This document shows, piece by piece, positions 15,644 through 22,790 of a stretch of DNA of 58,018 bases. A program made the translations under genes and the position numbers. The DNA is from Rhodospirillaceae bacterium. GTDB taxonomy: Bacteria > Pseudomonadota > Alphaproteobacteria > SHVZ01. The notes below the pieces were generated by a model. That model was not told the origin of the DNA, searched no databases, and saw only the letters and a list, made by a program, of their open reading frames with translations. Positions within the stretch are counted from its first letter, which is position 1. The number at the start of each line of letters is the position of its first letter. The stretch is taken from assembly GCA_016792585.1 (NCBI GenBank), contig JAEULB010000058.1:1-58018 (forward strand), written 5' to 3'.

Positions 15644-17554
15644 ATGGCGCTCAAGATCGAGACCTTCTCCAACGTCACCGGCAGCTCGGCCCTGTTCAAG
15701 GCGCTGGGCCATCCGCTGGCCCAGCCGGGCCTCGCCCGGATGATCGCCAAGCTCGCGGCCAAGCCACAGGTCGCCCTCTACGATCCGCTGGGATTCGCCC
15801 AGACCTTGGCCGAGCTCTCCGATCTCTCGCAGGTCCGCTTCGCCGGCGCCTATGTCCAGGACGTGACCCACATCGGCCGCGACATCGTCGGCTGCAAGAC
15901 CGAACCCGTCTCCTCGCTGATCGGCTCGGATGCCAAGGCGGTGCTGGTCTGCGCCTTCGATGCCGAGCGCATCGTCGGCCAGATCCGCCATCTGATTCCG
16001 TCCGGCTGCGAGGTCGTGACGCTGGACGCGGCGCGGCTGCCGTCGTCGATGCTGACCAATGCGCGCGTCTATCTCGACCCGCTGAACTTCGCGACCAACC
16101 TCGTCTTCTTCCGCGACGACGAGGAGGAAGGCGGGCATCACACGCGCCTCGTCACCGCCAACTACTGGTCGGGCTACGGCGCGAAGAAGACCACGCTGTG
16201 GCTCCGCCTCTACGACGCCGCCGGCAAGGCGCTCGCCGAATGGAGCGAGGACCTGGTGCCGGGCACCACCTCGGTCGTCATCGACTCGCGCGAGGTGCGG
16301 CGGCGCTTCGGCCTCAAGCCGTTCCTCGGCCAGATCTTCCTGCATGCGGTCGGCGTCGCCGGCCACGACGTGATCAAGTACGCGCTCGACACCTACGGCG
16401 ACAGCGCCTCGGTGCTGTCGTGCACGCATGACGCCAATTCCTTCCCGGCCGATTTCTACGCAGGATTGCCGGCGCCCGACAAAGGCGAGCGCGTCGTGCT
16501 CTGGGTGCAGAACGCGCATCCGATTCCGATTCCGGCCAAGGCCGTCGGCATCAACGCGATGGGCCGGCCGGAAGTCGCCTGGCTGGACGCGGAGGTGCCG
16601 CCCTTCGGCACCGCGTCGATCGACGTGGCGCATCTCTTGCCGGCACTGGCATGGCCCGACCAGATCGAGGTCCGCTCCGGCCGGCACATCGTGCGCCCGC
16701 GCTACGAGATCACGCGCGAGCACAGGACGCGCATCGCGCATGTGAACGTCGAGCGCACCGACCTCAAGCCCGATCCCAGGATCGCCGAGCTCGGCAACCT
16801 GTTCGGCAAGGGCTTCATCCTGCCGGCGCCGATCCTGCCGAGATCGCGCTACCGCTCGATCGTGCAGCCGACGCCGATGGCGACGACGCAATCGGAGCTT
16901 CCGGTGCAGCTCGTCGCCTACGATCCGGACGGAAACGAGGTCGCCCGCCGCCCCCTCGGCCGGCTGCGCCGCGCCGAGTCCGTCGCCGTCGAGATCGACG
17001 AGATGCTGGGCGAGGCCAGCCGCGAGATCGACACCGGCCATGTCGAGATGCTCTACGACTTTGCCCGCGGCGGCGACGCCGACGGCTGGCCGCACGCGCT
17101 TTTCCGCTTCATCGACCGCACCACGGGCCATGGCGCCGACACCAGCTTCGGCGGACACATCTTCAATACGGTGATGACGTACAAGGGCGAGCCGCAGAGC
17201 TACACCGGCAAGCCGCCGGGACTCTCGACGCGTCTCTTCCTCAGGCTCGGCTCCGATCCGCTCGACACCTATTGTCACCTGATCTACCCGGCCTCGACGC
17301 CGTGGCACGCGCAATCCTCGACCGAGCTCGTGCTCCATCGCGGCGACGGCGAGCGGATCGCGTCCCGGCATTTCGCGATCCCCTGCGGCGGCAGCCGCGC
17401 CTTCAGGAGCCGCGAGACCTTCTCGCCCGAGGAGCGCCACCGTGCCGGCGCCAATGCCTATGTCGTCGTGCGCGACCTCACCTGCCGCCTCTTCGGCTAT
17501 CACGGCCTGATCTCGACCGAGGCCTTCTCGCTCGACCACATGTTCGGGTTCTGA
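15644..17554 (+). CDS. Unrecognised 636-residue protein with an alpha/beta N-terminus and repeated beta-rich modules
   Basis: I do not recognise a named family. Residues 1-150 look like a Rossmann-type alpha/beta domain (PQVALYDPLGFAQTLAELSD; DAKAVLVCAFDAERIVGQIR). The rest is beta-rich with apparent repeats of a strand-turn-strand unit: TLWLRLYDAAGKALAEW near 183, VVLWVQ near 283, VQLVAYDPDGNEVARRPL near 420, and TELVLHRGDGERIASRHF near 560. No signal peptide or membrane segment. ATG at 15644 lies 8 bases after the ELM1-family gene, and the TauE/SafE gene starts one base after its stop. A role in cell-surface or glycan metabolism is only a guess. Confidence 0.8.
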   Translation: MALKIETFSNVTGSSALFKALGHPLAQPGLARMIAKLAAKPQVALYDPLGFAQTLAELSDLSQVRFAGAYVQDVTHIGRDIVGCKTEPVSSLIGSDAKAVLVCAFDAERIVGQIRHLIPSGCEVVTLDAARLPSSMLTNARVYLDPLNFATNLVFFRDDEEEGGHHTRLVTANYWSGYGAKKTTLWLRLYDAAGKALAEWSEDLVPGTTSVVIDSREVRRRFGLKPFLGQIFLHAVGVAGHDVIKYALDTYGDSASVLSCTHDANSFPADFYAGLPAPDKGERVVLWVQNAHPIPIPAKAVGINAMGRPEVAWLDAEVPPFGTASIDVAHLLPALAWPDQIEVRSGRHIVRPRYEITREHRTRIAHVNVERTDLKPDPRIAELGNLFGKGFILPAPILPRSRYRSIVQPTPMATTQSELPVQLVAYDPDGNEVARRPLGRLRRAESVAVEIDEMLGEASREIDTGHVEMLYDFARGGDADGWPHALFRFIDRTTGHGADTSFGGHIFNTVMTYKGEPQSYTGKPPGLSTRLFLRLGSDPLDTYCHLIYPASTPWHAQSSTELVLHRGDGERIASRHFAIPCGGSRAFRSRETFSPEERHRAGANAYVVVRDLTCRLFGYHGLISTEAFSLDHMFGF

Positions 17555-17555
17555 G

Positions 17556-18284
17556 TTGCCTGAGATCGGCGTCGTCGTCCTGGTCCTCGCCGGCGCCTTC
17601 TCCGCCGGATTCGTCTCCGGCCTCTCCGGCTTCGCCTTCGCGATGGTGTCGCTGGGATTCTGGGCGCACACGCTGGCGCCGACGGTGGCCGCTCCGCTGA
17701 TCGTCGCCTGCGCCGCCTGTGCGCAGATATATGCGATGCGTCAGCTCCGCAGCGGGTTGCGCCTCGATCTCGCCCTTCCGTTCATCATCGGCGGCTTCGT
17801 CGGCATCCCGCTCGGCGCCTGGCTGCTCACCTGGATCGATCGCGAGTCCTTCCGCTTCGCCGTCGGGATCTTTCTCGTGAGCTACGCCGTCGTCATGCTG
17901 GCGCTCGGCAAGACGCCGCCCTTCCACTGGGGCGGCAAGCTCGCCGACACCTTCATCGGCTGGACCGGCGGCGTCATGGGCGGGATCGCCGGACTGACGG
18001 GCGCCACGCCGACGCTCTGGTGCTCGCTTCGCGGCTGGAGCCGCGAGGACCAGCGCGGCGCCATGCAACCCTTCAACTTTGCCCTCCAGCTCGCCGCGAT
18101 CGCCGCCTACGGGTGGCAAGGTCTGCTCACCGAAGAGGTCGGACTGCTCTTCGCCATCGCGCTGCCGATCATGGTGATCGGCGTCGCACTCGGCGTGGCG
18201 CTCTACAGGCGGATCGACGATGCGTGGTTCCGGCGCATCGTTCTCTGGCTGCTGCTCGCCTCCGGCGTGACGCTCGTACTCTAA
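17556..18284 (+). CDS. TauE/SafE-family membrane permease
   Basis: 242 residues with seven to eight hydrophobic segments and the two glycine-rich half-repeats of the family: GAFSAGFVSGLSGFAFAMVS near the start and the second at GWTGGVMGGIAGLTGATPTL near 133-152. The family moves sulfonates, sulfite or organic anions across the inner membrane. The TTG start at 17556 is one base after the TGA of the upstream gene, so translation is probably coupled. The last 11 codons plus 19 bases beyond the stop are duplicated in tandem (see 18250-18395). Confidence 0.87.
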   Translation: MPEIGVVVLVLAGAFSAGFVSGLSGFAFAMVSLGFWAHTLAPTVAAPLIVACAACAQIYAMRQLRSGLRLDLALPFIIGGFVGIPLGAWLLTWIDRESFRFAVGIFLVSYAVVMLALGKTPPFHWGGKLADTFIGWTGGVMGGIAGLTGATPTLWCSLRGWSREDQRGAMQPFNFALQLAAIAAYGWQGLLTEEVGLLFAIALPIMVIGVALGVALYRRIDDAWFRRIVLWLLLASGVTLVL

Positions 18285-18395
18285 GCGCGCAAGGGCGCGC
18301 TACTGCTGCTCGCCTCCGGCGTGACGCTCGTACTCTAAGCGCGCAAGGGCGCGCTACTGCTGCTCGCGTCCCGCGTGACGCTCGTTCTCTAGAGA
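18250..18395. repeat. 54-base tandem repeat across the 3' end of the permease gene
   Basis: Unit 1 (18250-18303) holds the last permease codons, the TAA stop and the hairpin GCGCGC-AAGG-GCGCGC. Unit 2 (18304-18357) is an exact copy including the stop. Unit 3 (18358-18395) is a partial copy with several changes. The period equals 18 codons. The third copy runs into the stop codon of the GNAT gene on the other strand. Confidence 0.92.
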
Positions 18396-18949
18396 TCGAT
18401 CCGATAGCGGATGCCTTCGGTGTCGCCATAGGCGACCTTCCGGAATCGCTCCAGCATCCGCCCGCCGCAGGCGAGGATCACCTTCTGCGAGGCCTCGTTG
18501 ATGCTGTCGGTGGTGAGCTCGACATAGTCGAGGCCGAGCGCCTTCGCTTCCGGCAGCAGCAGCTTGAGGGCCTGGGTCGCGTATCCGCGCCGGCGCTTCC
18601 ACGGCACGACCGCGTAGCCGATATGGCCGAGCACATGCGCGGGCAGCGCCGAGGTGCCCTTCTGCCAGCGGAACCCGATCGAGCCCGCGAACTCCCCGTC
18701 CCACATCCAGCGCCTGAATCCCGGCAGCCGCTTCATCAGCGATCCGTCCGGCAATTTGATCGGATCGCCCTTCGCCTCCGGATCGTCGAGGCCGGCGAGG
18801 AAGGCCGCCGGGTCGGCCGCGATCTTCGCCAGCTCCTCCTTCGCCGCCTCGGCGAGGCGGACGTTGTCGGGCGACCAGCCGCGCTCCAGCGCGGCCACGT
18901 AGTCGGGCAGTTCTGCGGCGGTCGGTCTGAGGAGGCGGAGCGCGGACAT
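18389..18949 (-). CDS. GNAT-family N-acetyltransferase
   Basis: 186 residues. The acetyl-CoA-binding motif is VLGHIGYAVVPWKRRRGYAT followed by QALKLLLPEAKALGL and ASQKVILACGG, as in RimJ/RimL-like acetyltransferases. Its N-terminus (PDYVAALERGWSPDNVRLAE) matches the fuller GNAT proteins of this type. ATG at 18949 is divergent from the secreted protein gene at 19047. The 3' end abuts the tandem repeat of the permease gene. Confidence 0.87.
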   Translation of the reverse strand: MSALRLLRPTAAELPDYVAALERGWSPDNVRLAEAAKEELAKIAADPAAFLAGLDDPEAKGDPIKLPDGSLMKRLPGFRRWMWDGEFAGSIGFRWQKGTSALPAHVLGHIGYAVVPWKRRRGYATQALKLLLPEAKALGLDYVELTTDSINEASQKVILACGGRMLERFRKVAYGDTEGIRYRIDL

Positions 18950-18977
18950 GGCCGGACAATAGGCGAAAAGCGATCCC

Positions 18978-18993
18978 GGTGATTTAGGTCACA
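18978..18993. promoter_or_regulatory. CRP/FNR-type operator candidate
   Basis: GGTGA-TTTAGG-TCACA matches the TGTGA-N6-TCACA consensus at 9 of 10 positions. It lies in the 97-base divergent gap, 29 bases from the GNAT start and 54 from the secreted protein start. An AT-rich stretch (TTTTATCTATC) follows. A second inverted repeat, GCGATCCC (18970-18977) with GGGATCGC (19023-19030), brackets it. Confidence 0.45.
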
Positions 18994-19046
18994 TTTTATC
19001 TATCTGCCTTTGACGTATATCTGGGATCGCAAGAAGGGGGTTCTGC

Positions 19047-20690
19047 ATGCGTGCCTGGATCGCCTCGTTCAGCCTCGCGCTGTCACTGGTCCTTGCCACT
19101 CTCGGCCTCGCGGCGATGGCCCACGCGGCAACCACCGCGGCGGGCCTGGCCGGCCCCTGGGTCACGCAGAGCGGGACGATCCGCACCAGCACGACCTCCA
19201 CCTCTTCCCTGCTGCTGCCGAGCGGCGTAGTGCGCACCTATTACCTGAGCGGCAGCATCAAGTACGCCGAGAGCAGCGACGCCTCGAGCCTCGCGACCGA
19301 GCTGAGCACGAACCTGAGCTCGCCGAGCGGTCTGTTCCTCAGCAACCCGACCGTCATCCGGCTGACCAACGGTACCTTCCTCTGCGTCTACGAGCTGTCG
19401 ACCGCGAACAGCACGACCTCGAACCGCCTGCTCTACTCGGCGACATCGAGCGACGGCATCACCTTCGGCACCGGCACGCAGCTTCCCAATTCCTCGCTCG
19501 ACACCGCGCTCGGCGGCAGCACGATCTTCCAGAGCGTGCCGGCGCTGGTGCAGGAGCCGAGCGGCACCGTCCGCCTCTACTACGTTGCCAACGGCTACAG
19601 CGTCGGCAGCATGACCAGCACCGACAACGGCGCGACCTGGACGCAGGATTCGGGCTATCGCCTGACCGGATCGAACGACGGCACCAACTCGGTCTCCTAC
19701 GTCGATCCCGAGGTGAAGATCCTCTCCGACGGCTCGCGGGCGATGTTCCTCTCCTACCAGACCCAGACCCGTACCAGCTCGGGCCCCGTCGGCACCGCCA
19801 CGATCCGGATCGCGACGTCGACCGACGGCACCACCTTCGCGATGGCGCCGATCGACATCCTCGCGACATCCGGCCAGATCGTCCTCGATCCGGACGTGGT
19901 GCAGCTCGCCAACGGCACCTGGGTGATGCTGTACGGCGCCGGCGCCAACTCGCAGTCGATCGATCTCAAGCGCGCGGTGATCGACACCAGCGCCACGATC
20001 ACGCCGGCGACCGGCTGGTGGTGGAACTCCTCCGAATCGGGCCGCGGCTTCTCGATCGAGACCAGCGGCGACAACCTGTTCATCGGCGGCTTCCTCTACG
20101 CCGCCGACGGCTCCTGCATCTGGTACGTCGCCTCCGGCGAGCGCGGCGGCTCGATCTTCTTCAACACCCTTCAGCAGTACGGCTCCGGCCAGACCCTGAC
20201 CGGCAGCTACCGCGCGCCTTCCTACGTCGGCTCGCCCGGCACCATCACGCTCAACTTCACCAGCACCACCTCGGGCTCGCTGATCTGGCCAGGCGGCACG
20301 GTCGCGATCGAGCGCTTCCCGATCGGCGGCTCGACCGTGACATCGCCGGCCTCGGGCATGCCGGCGGCGGGCTGGTGGTGGAATGCGAGCGAGGCGGGCA
20401 GCGGCTACTTCATCGAGGTGCAGGGAACGACCCTGTTCATGGCCGCCTACATGTACGCCGACTCCGGACAGGCTGCCTGGTACACGTCGACCGGCGCGAT
20501 GACCGGGACCAGCGTGTTTCAGGGATCGCTGGTCGAGTACGCCAACGGCCAGACCCTGACAGGCACCTACCAGGCGCCTTCGGTCGCCGCCGATCGCGGC
20601 TCGGTGACCCTGGTCTTCGCCAGCTCCGCGACCGCGACCCTGACCTTGCCCAGCGGCCGGGCGATCTCGCTCACCCGTTACACGTTCTGA
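19047..20690 (+). CDS. Secreted protein: propeller-like domain plus two WW modules
   Basis: 547 residues with a clear signal peptide (SFSLALSLVLATLGLAAMAHA). Residues about 50-315 repeat short beta-strand units with sialidase/arabinanase-like patterns (SLLLPSGVVRTYYL, TSTDNGATWTQDSGY, IRIATSTDGTTFA), suggesting a beta-propeller. Two modules of about 110 residues follow, beginning GWWWNSSESGRGFSIE (near 322) and GWWWNASEAGSGYFIE (near 441). Each closes with a GQTLTG...PGG or PSG segment. The same module occurs twice in the 50726-51622 protein. An extracytoplasmic binding or enzymatic role is likely but unknown. AGAAGGGGG precedes the ATG. Confidence 0.82.
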   Translation: MRAWIASFSLALSLVLATLGLAAMAHAATTAAGLAGPWVTQSGTIRTSTTSTSSLLLPSGVVRTYYLSGSIKYAESSDASSLATELSTNLSSPSGLFLSNPTVIRLTNGTFLCVYELSTANSTTSNRLLYSATSSDGITFGTGTQLPNSSLDTALGGSTIFQSVPALVQEPSGTVRLYYVANGYSVGSMTSTDNGATWTQDSGYRLTGSNDGTNSVSYVDPEVKILSDGSRAMFLSYQTQTRTSSGPVGTATIRIATSTDGTTFAMAPIDILATSGQIVLDPDVVQLANGTWVMLYGAGANSQSIDLKRAVIDTSATITPATGWWWNSSESGRGFSIETSGDNLFIGGFLYAADGSCIWYVASGERGGSIFFNTLQQYGSGQTLTGSYRAPSYVGSPGTITLNFTSTTSGSLIWPGGTVAIERFPIGGSTVTSPASGMPAAGWWWNASEAGSGYFIEVQGTTLFMAAYMYADSGQAAWYTSTGAMTGTSVFQGSLVEYANGQTLTGTYQAPSVAADRGSVTLVFASSATATLTLPSGRAISLTRYTF

Positions 20691-20780
20691 GGGGCGAGCC
20701 GCATTGCGCCGGGGAGGGGGGCCACCTATGTTTAACCCCTTCTCTTTCCGTCTTTCCGAGCCCTCCGTCCTTTCGAGCCA

Positions 20781-21749
20781 ATGGCCCAGCATCACTCCAA
20801 GGTCCTGATCATCGGCGCCGGCGCCGCCGGCTACACCGCCGCGATCTATGCCGCCCGCGCCAATCTGCATCCGATCGTGGTCCAGGGCCTGCAGCCCGGC
20901 GGGCAGATGACGATCACCACCGACGTCGAGAACTATCCGGGATTCGCCGACGTGATCCAGGGCCCCTGGCTGATGGAGCAGATGGGCAAGCAGGCCGAGC
21001 ATGTCGGCGCCAAGCTGATCTTCGACACCATCACCTCCTGCGACCTCTCCAAGCGGCCATTCAAGGCGATCGGCGATTCGGGCGACACCTATACCGGCGA
21101 CACGGTGATCGTCGCGACCGGCGCCTCGGCGCGTTGGCTCGGCATTCCGTCGGAAGAGAAGTATCGGGGATTCGGCGTCTCGGCCTGCGCCACCTGCGAC
21201 GGCTTCTTCTTCCGCGGCAAGGAAGTCGCGATCGTCGGCGGCGGCAACACCGCGGTCGAGGAAGCGATCTATCTCACCAACCACGCGACCAAGGTCACGG
21301 TGATCCACCGGCGCGACCGCTTCCGCGCCGAGAAGATCATGCAGGACCGGCTGTTCGCGAACCCGAAGATCAAGATCATCTGGAACTCGGCGGTCGACGA
21401 GATCCTGGGTCCGACCGACCCGCCGGGCGTGACGGGCCTCAAGATCCGCAACGTCCAGACCGGCGCGACCAGCGAGCTCGCGGTCGACGGGTTGTTCGTC
21501 GCGATCGGCCACGACCCGGCGACGAGCCTGTTCAAGGGCCAGCTCAAGATCGACGACGGCGGCTACATCGTGACCAGGCCGGATTCGACCGCGACCGACA
21601 TCCCCGGCGTCTTCGCCGCCGGCGACGTCAAGGACAAGATCTTCCGCCAGGCGATCACCGCCGCCGGCATGGGCTGCATGGCGGCCCTCGAGGCCGAGCG
21701 CTTCATCGCCGCCGAAGAATTCGCGCACGTCCAGACCGCCGCACAGTAG
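20781..21749 (+). CDS. trxB: Thioredoxin-disulfide reductase
   Basis: 322 residues, standard length. FAD-binding GXGXXG is at 11-16 (IGAGAAGYTA), the redox-active pair Cys136 and Cys139 is in SACATCDG, the NADPH-binding segment is IVGGGNTAVEEAIYLTNHAT, and the closing FAD motif is GVFAAGDVKDK. It reduces thioredoxin with NADPH in the cytoplasm. It is followed 25 bases later by a LysR-family gene on the same strand. Confidence 0.97.
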   Translation: MAQHHSKVLIIGAGAAGYTAAIYAARANLHPIVVQGLQPGGQMTITTDVENYPGFADVIQGPWLMEQMGKQAEHVGAKLIFDTITSCDLSKRPFKAIGDSGDTYTGDTVIVATGASARWLGIPSEEKYRGFGVSACATCDGFFFRGKEVAIVGGGNTAVEEAIYLTNHATKVTVIHRRDRFRAEKIMQDRLFANPKIKIIWNSAVDEILGPTDPPGVTGLKIRNVQTGATSELAVDGLFVAIGHDPATSLFKGQLKIDDGGYIVTRPDSTATDIPGVFAAGDVKDKIFRQAITAAGMGCMAALEAERFIAAEEFAHVQTAAQ

Positions 21750-21774
21750 ACCGTAGTCGGGGCCGTCTCAGACC

Positions 21775-22656
21775 ATGATGGATTGGGACAAGCTCCGGGT
21801 CTTCCACGCGGTCGCCGAGGCCGGAAGCCTCACGCATGCGGGCGAGAGCCTGAACCTTTCCCAGTCGGCGGTCAGCCGCCAGATCAGCGCGCTCGAGGAG
21901 AGCCTCGGCGTGCCGCTGTTCCACCGCCACGCCCGCGGCCTGATGCTGACCGAGCAGGGCGAGCAGCTCTACCAGACCGCCAAGGAGATCTTCGCCAAGC
22001 TGGCGATGGCGGAGGCGATGCTGGTCGAGGGCCGCGAGACGCCGAAGGGGCCGCTCAAGGTCACGACTACGGTCGCCTTCGGCAGCCAGTGGCTGACGCC
22101 GAGGCTCAAGAACTTCCTCGACCTCTATCCCGAGATCACGCTGACTCTGATCCTCGACGACGAGGACCTCGACCTCTCGATGCGCGAGGCCGACGTCGCG
22201 ATCCGCATGTCGCCCGAGCGCCAGCCCGACCTGATCCAGCGTCACCTGACGACGATCTCGACCTCGCTCTACGCCGCCCCTTCGTACCTGAAGGAGCACG
22301 GGCTCCCCGGCTCGGTCGAGGATCTGGCCAACCATCGCCTCGTCGTCTACGGCGAGGAAGGTCACCCGCCGTTTCCGGAAGTGAACTGGCTGCTGCGTCT
22401 CGCCAATGCCGCAGGCGCCACGCGCCACACGCTGACGATCAACAACACCAACGGCATCTATCGCGCGATCCGCGACGGGCTCGGCATCGGCTCGCTGCCC
22501 GACTACATCATTCCCGACGACGGATCGATGCTTCGCGTGCTGACCGCGATCGAAGGGCCGAAGGTCCCCGCCTACTTCCTCTATCCGGAAGAGCTCAGGC
22601 ACTCGAAGCGCATCGCGGTGCTGCGCGACTTCCTCCTGAAGCAGGTCGAGGCGTAG
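21775..22656 (+). CDS. LysR-family transcriptional regulator
   Basis: 293 residues. The N-terminal helix-turn-helix is WDKLRVFHAVAEAGSLTHAG then LNLSQSAVSRQISALEES. The effector-binding domain begins near residue 93 (GPLKVTTTVAFGSQWLTPRL) and continues through IYRAIRDGLGIGSLPDYI. ATG codons at 21775 and 21778 are both possible. It lies just downstream of trxB in the same direction; that linkage is seen in other Alphaproteobacteria (recalled). The regulated genes are not evident. Confidence 0.93.
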   Translation: MMDWDKLRVFHAVAEAGSLTHAGESLNLSQSAVSRQISALEESLGVPLFHRHARGLMLTEQGEQLYQTAKEIFAKLAMAEAMLVEGRETPKGPLKVTTTVAFGSQWLTPRLKNFLDLYPEITLTLILDDEDLDLSMREADVAIRMSPERQPDLIQRHLTTISTSLYAAPSYLKEHGLPGSVEDLANHRLVVYGEEGHPPFPEVNWLLRLANAAGATRHTLTINNTNGIYRAIRDGLGIGSLPDYIIPDDGSMLRVLTAIEGPKVPAYFLYPEELRHSKRIAVLRDFLLKQVEA

Positions 22657-22673
22657 CGTTCTTCGCGCCGAGG

Positions 22674-22693
22674 TGTGCGGTATTTTCCGCACA
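22674..22693. promoter_or_regulatory. Perfect inverted repeat TGTGCGG-TATTTT-CCGCACA
   Basis: Seven-base arms with a six-base AT-rich centre, 18 bases after the LysR stop. No T-tract follows, so it is not a typical intrinsic terminator. It could be a regulator-binding site or a stem-loop in the transcript. Confidence 0.5.
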
Positions 22694-22724
22694 ATGCAGA
22701 AAGCGAGTCGCATCCGGTCGGATA

Positions 22725-22740
22725 TGTGACGGTTGTCACG
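22725..22740. promoter_or_regulatory. CRP/FNR-type operator upstream of the DUF1800-DUF1501 pair
   Basis: TGTGA-CGGTTG-TCACG matches TGTGA-N6-TCACA at 9 of 10 positions and contains the perfect arms GTGAC and GTCAC. It ends 50 bases before the ATG at 22791, in the only non-coding DNA ahead of that gene pair. Confidence 0.5.
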
Positions 22741-22790
22741 AGACGGTGCGTCGTCGATCGCTAGCGTGGTCCCCGACTTGGGGGGACTCG

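Noticed and set aside
15392..17671. Antisense gene opposite the 636-residue protein
   Set aside because: The plus-strand gene has a ribosome-linked start, tight coupling on both sides and plausible domain content; the antisense frame has none of these.
19083..21728. Very long open frame on the minus strand across the secreted protein and trxB genes
   Set aside because: It is Arg/Asp/Ala-rich with no recognisable domain and lies opposite two clear genes. High GC keeps such shadow frames open; the same holds at 15392-17671 minus, 3996-6659 plus and 19010-21778 plus.
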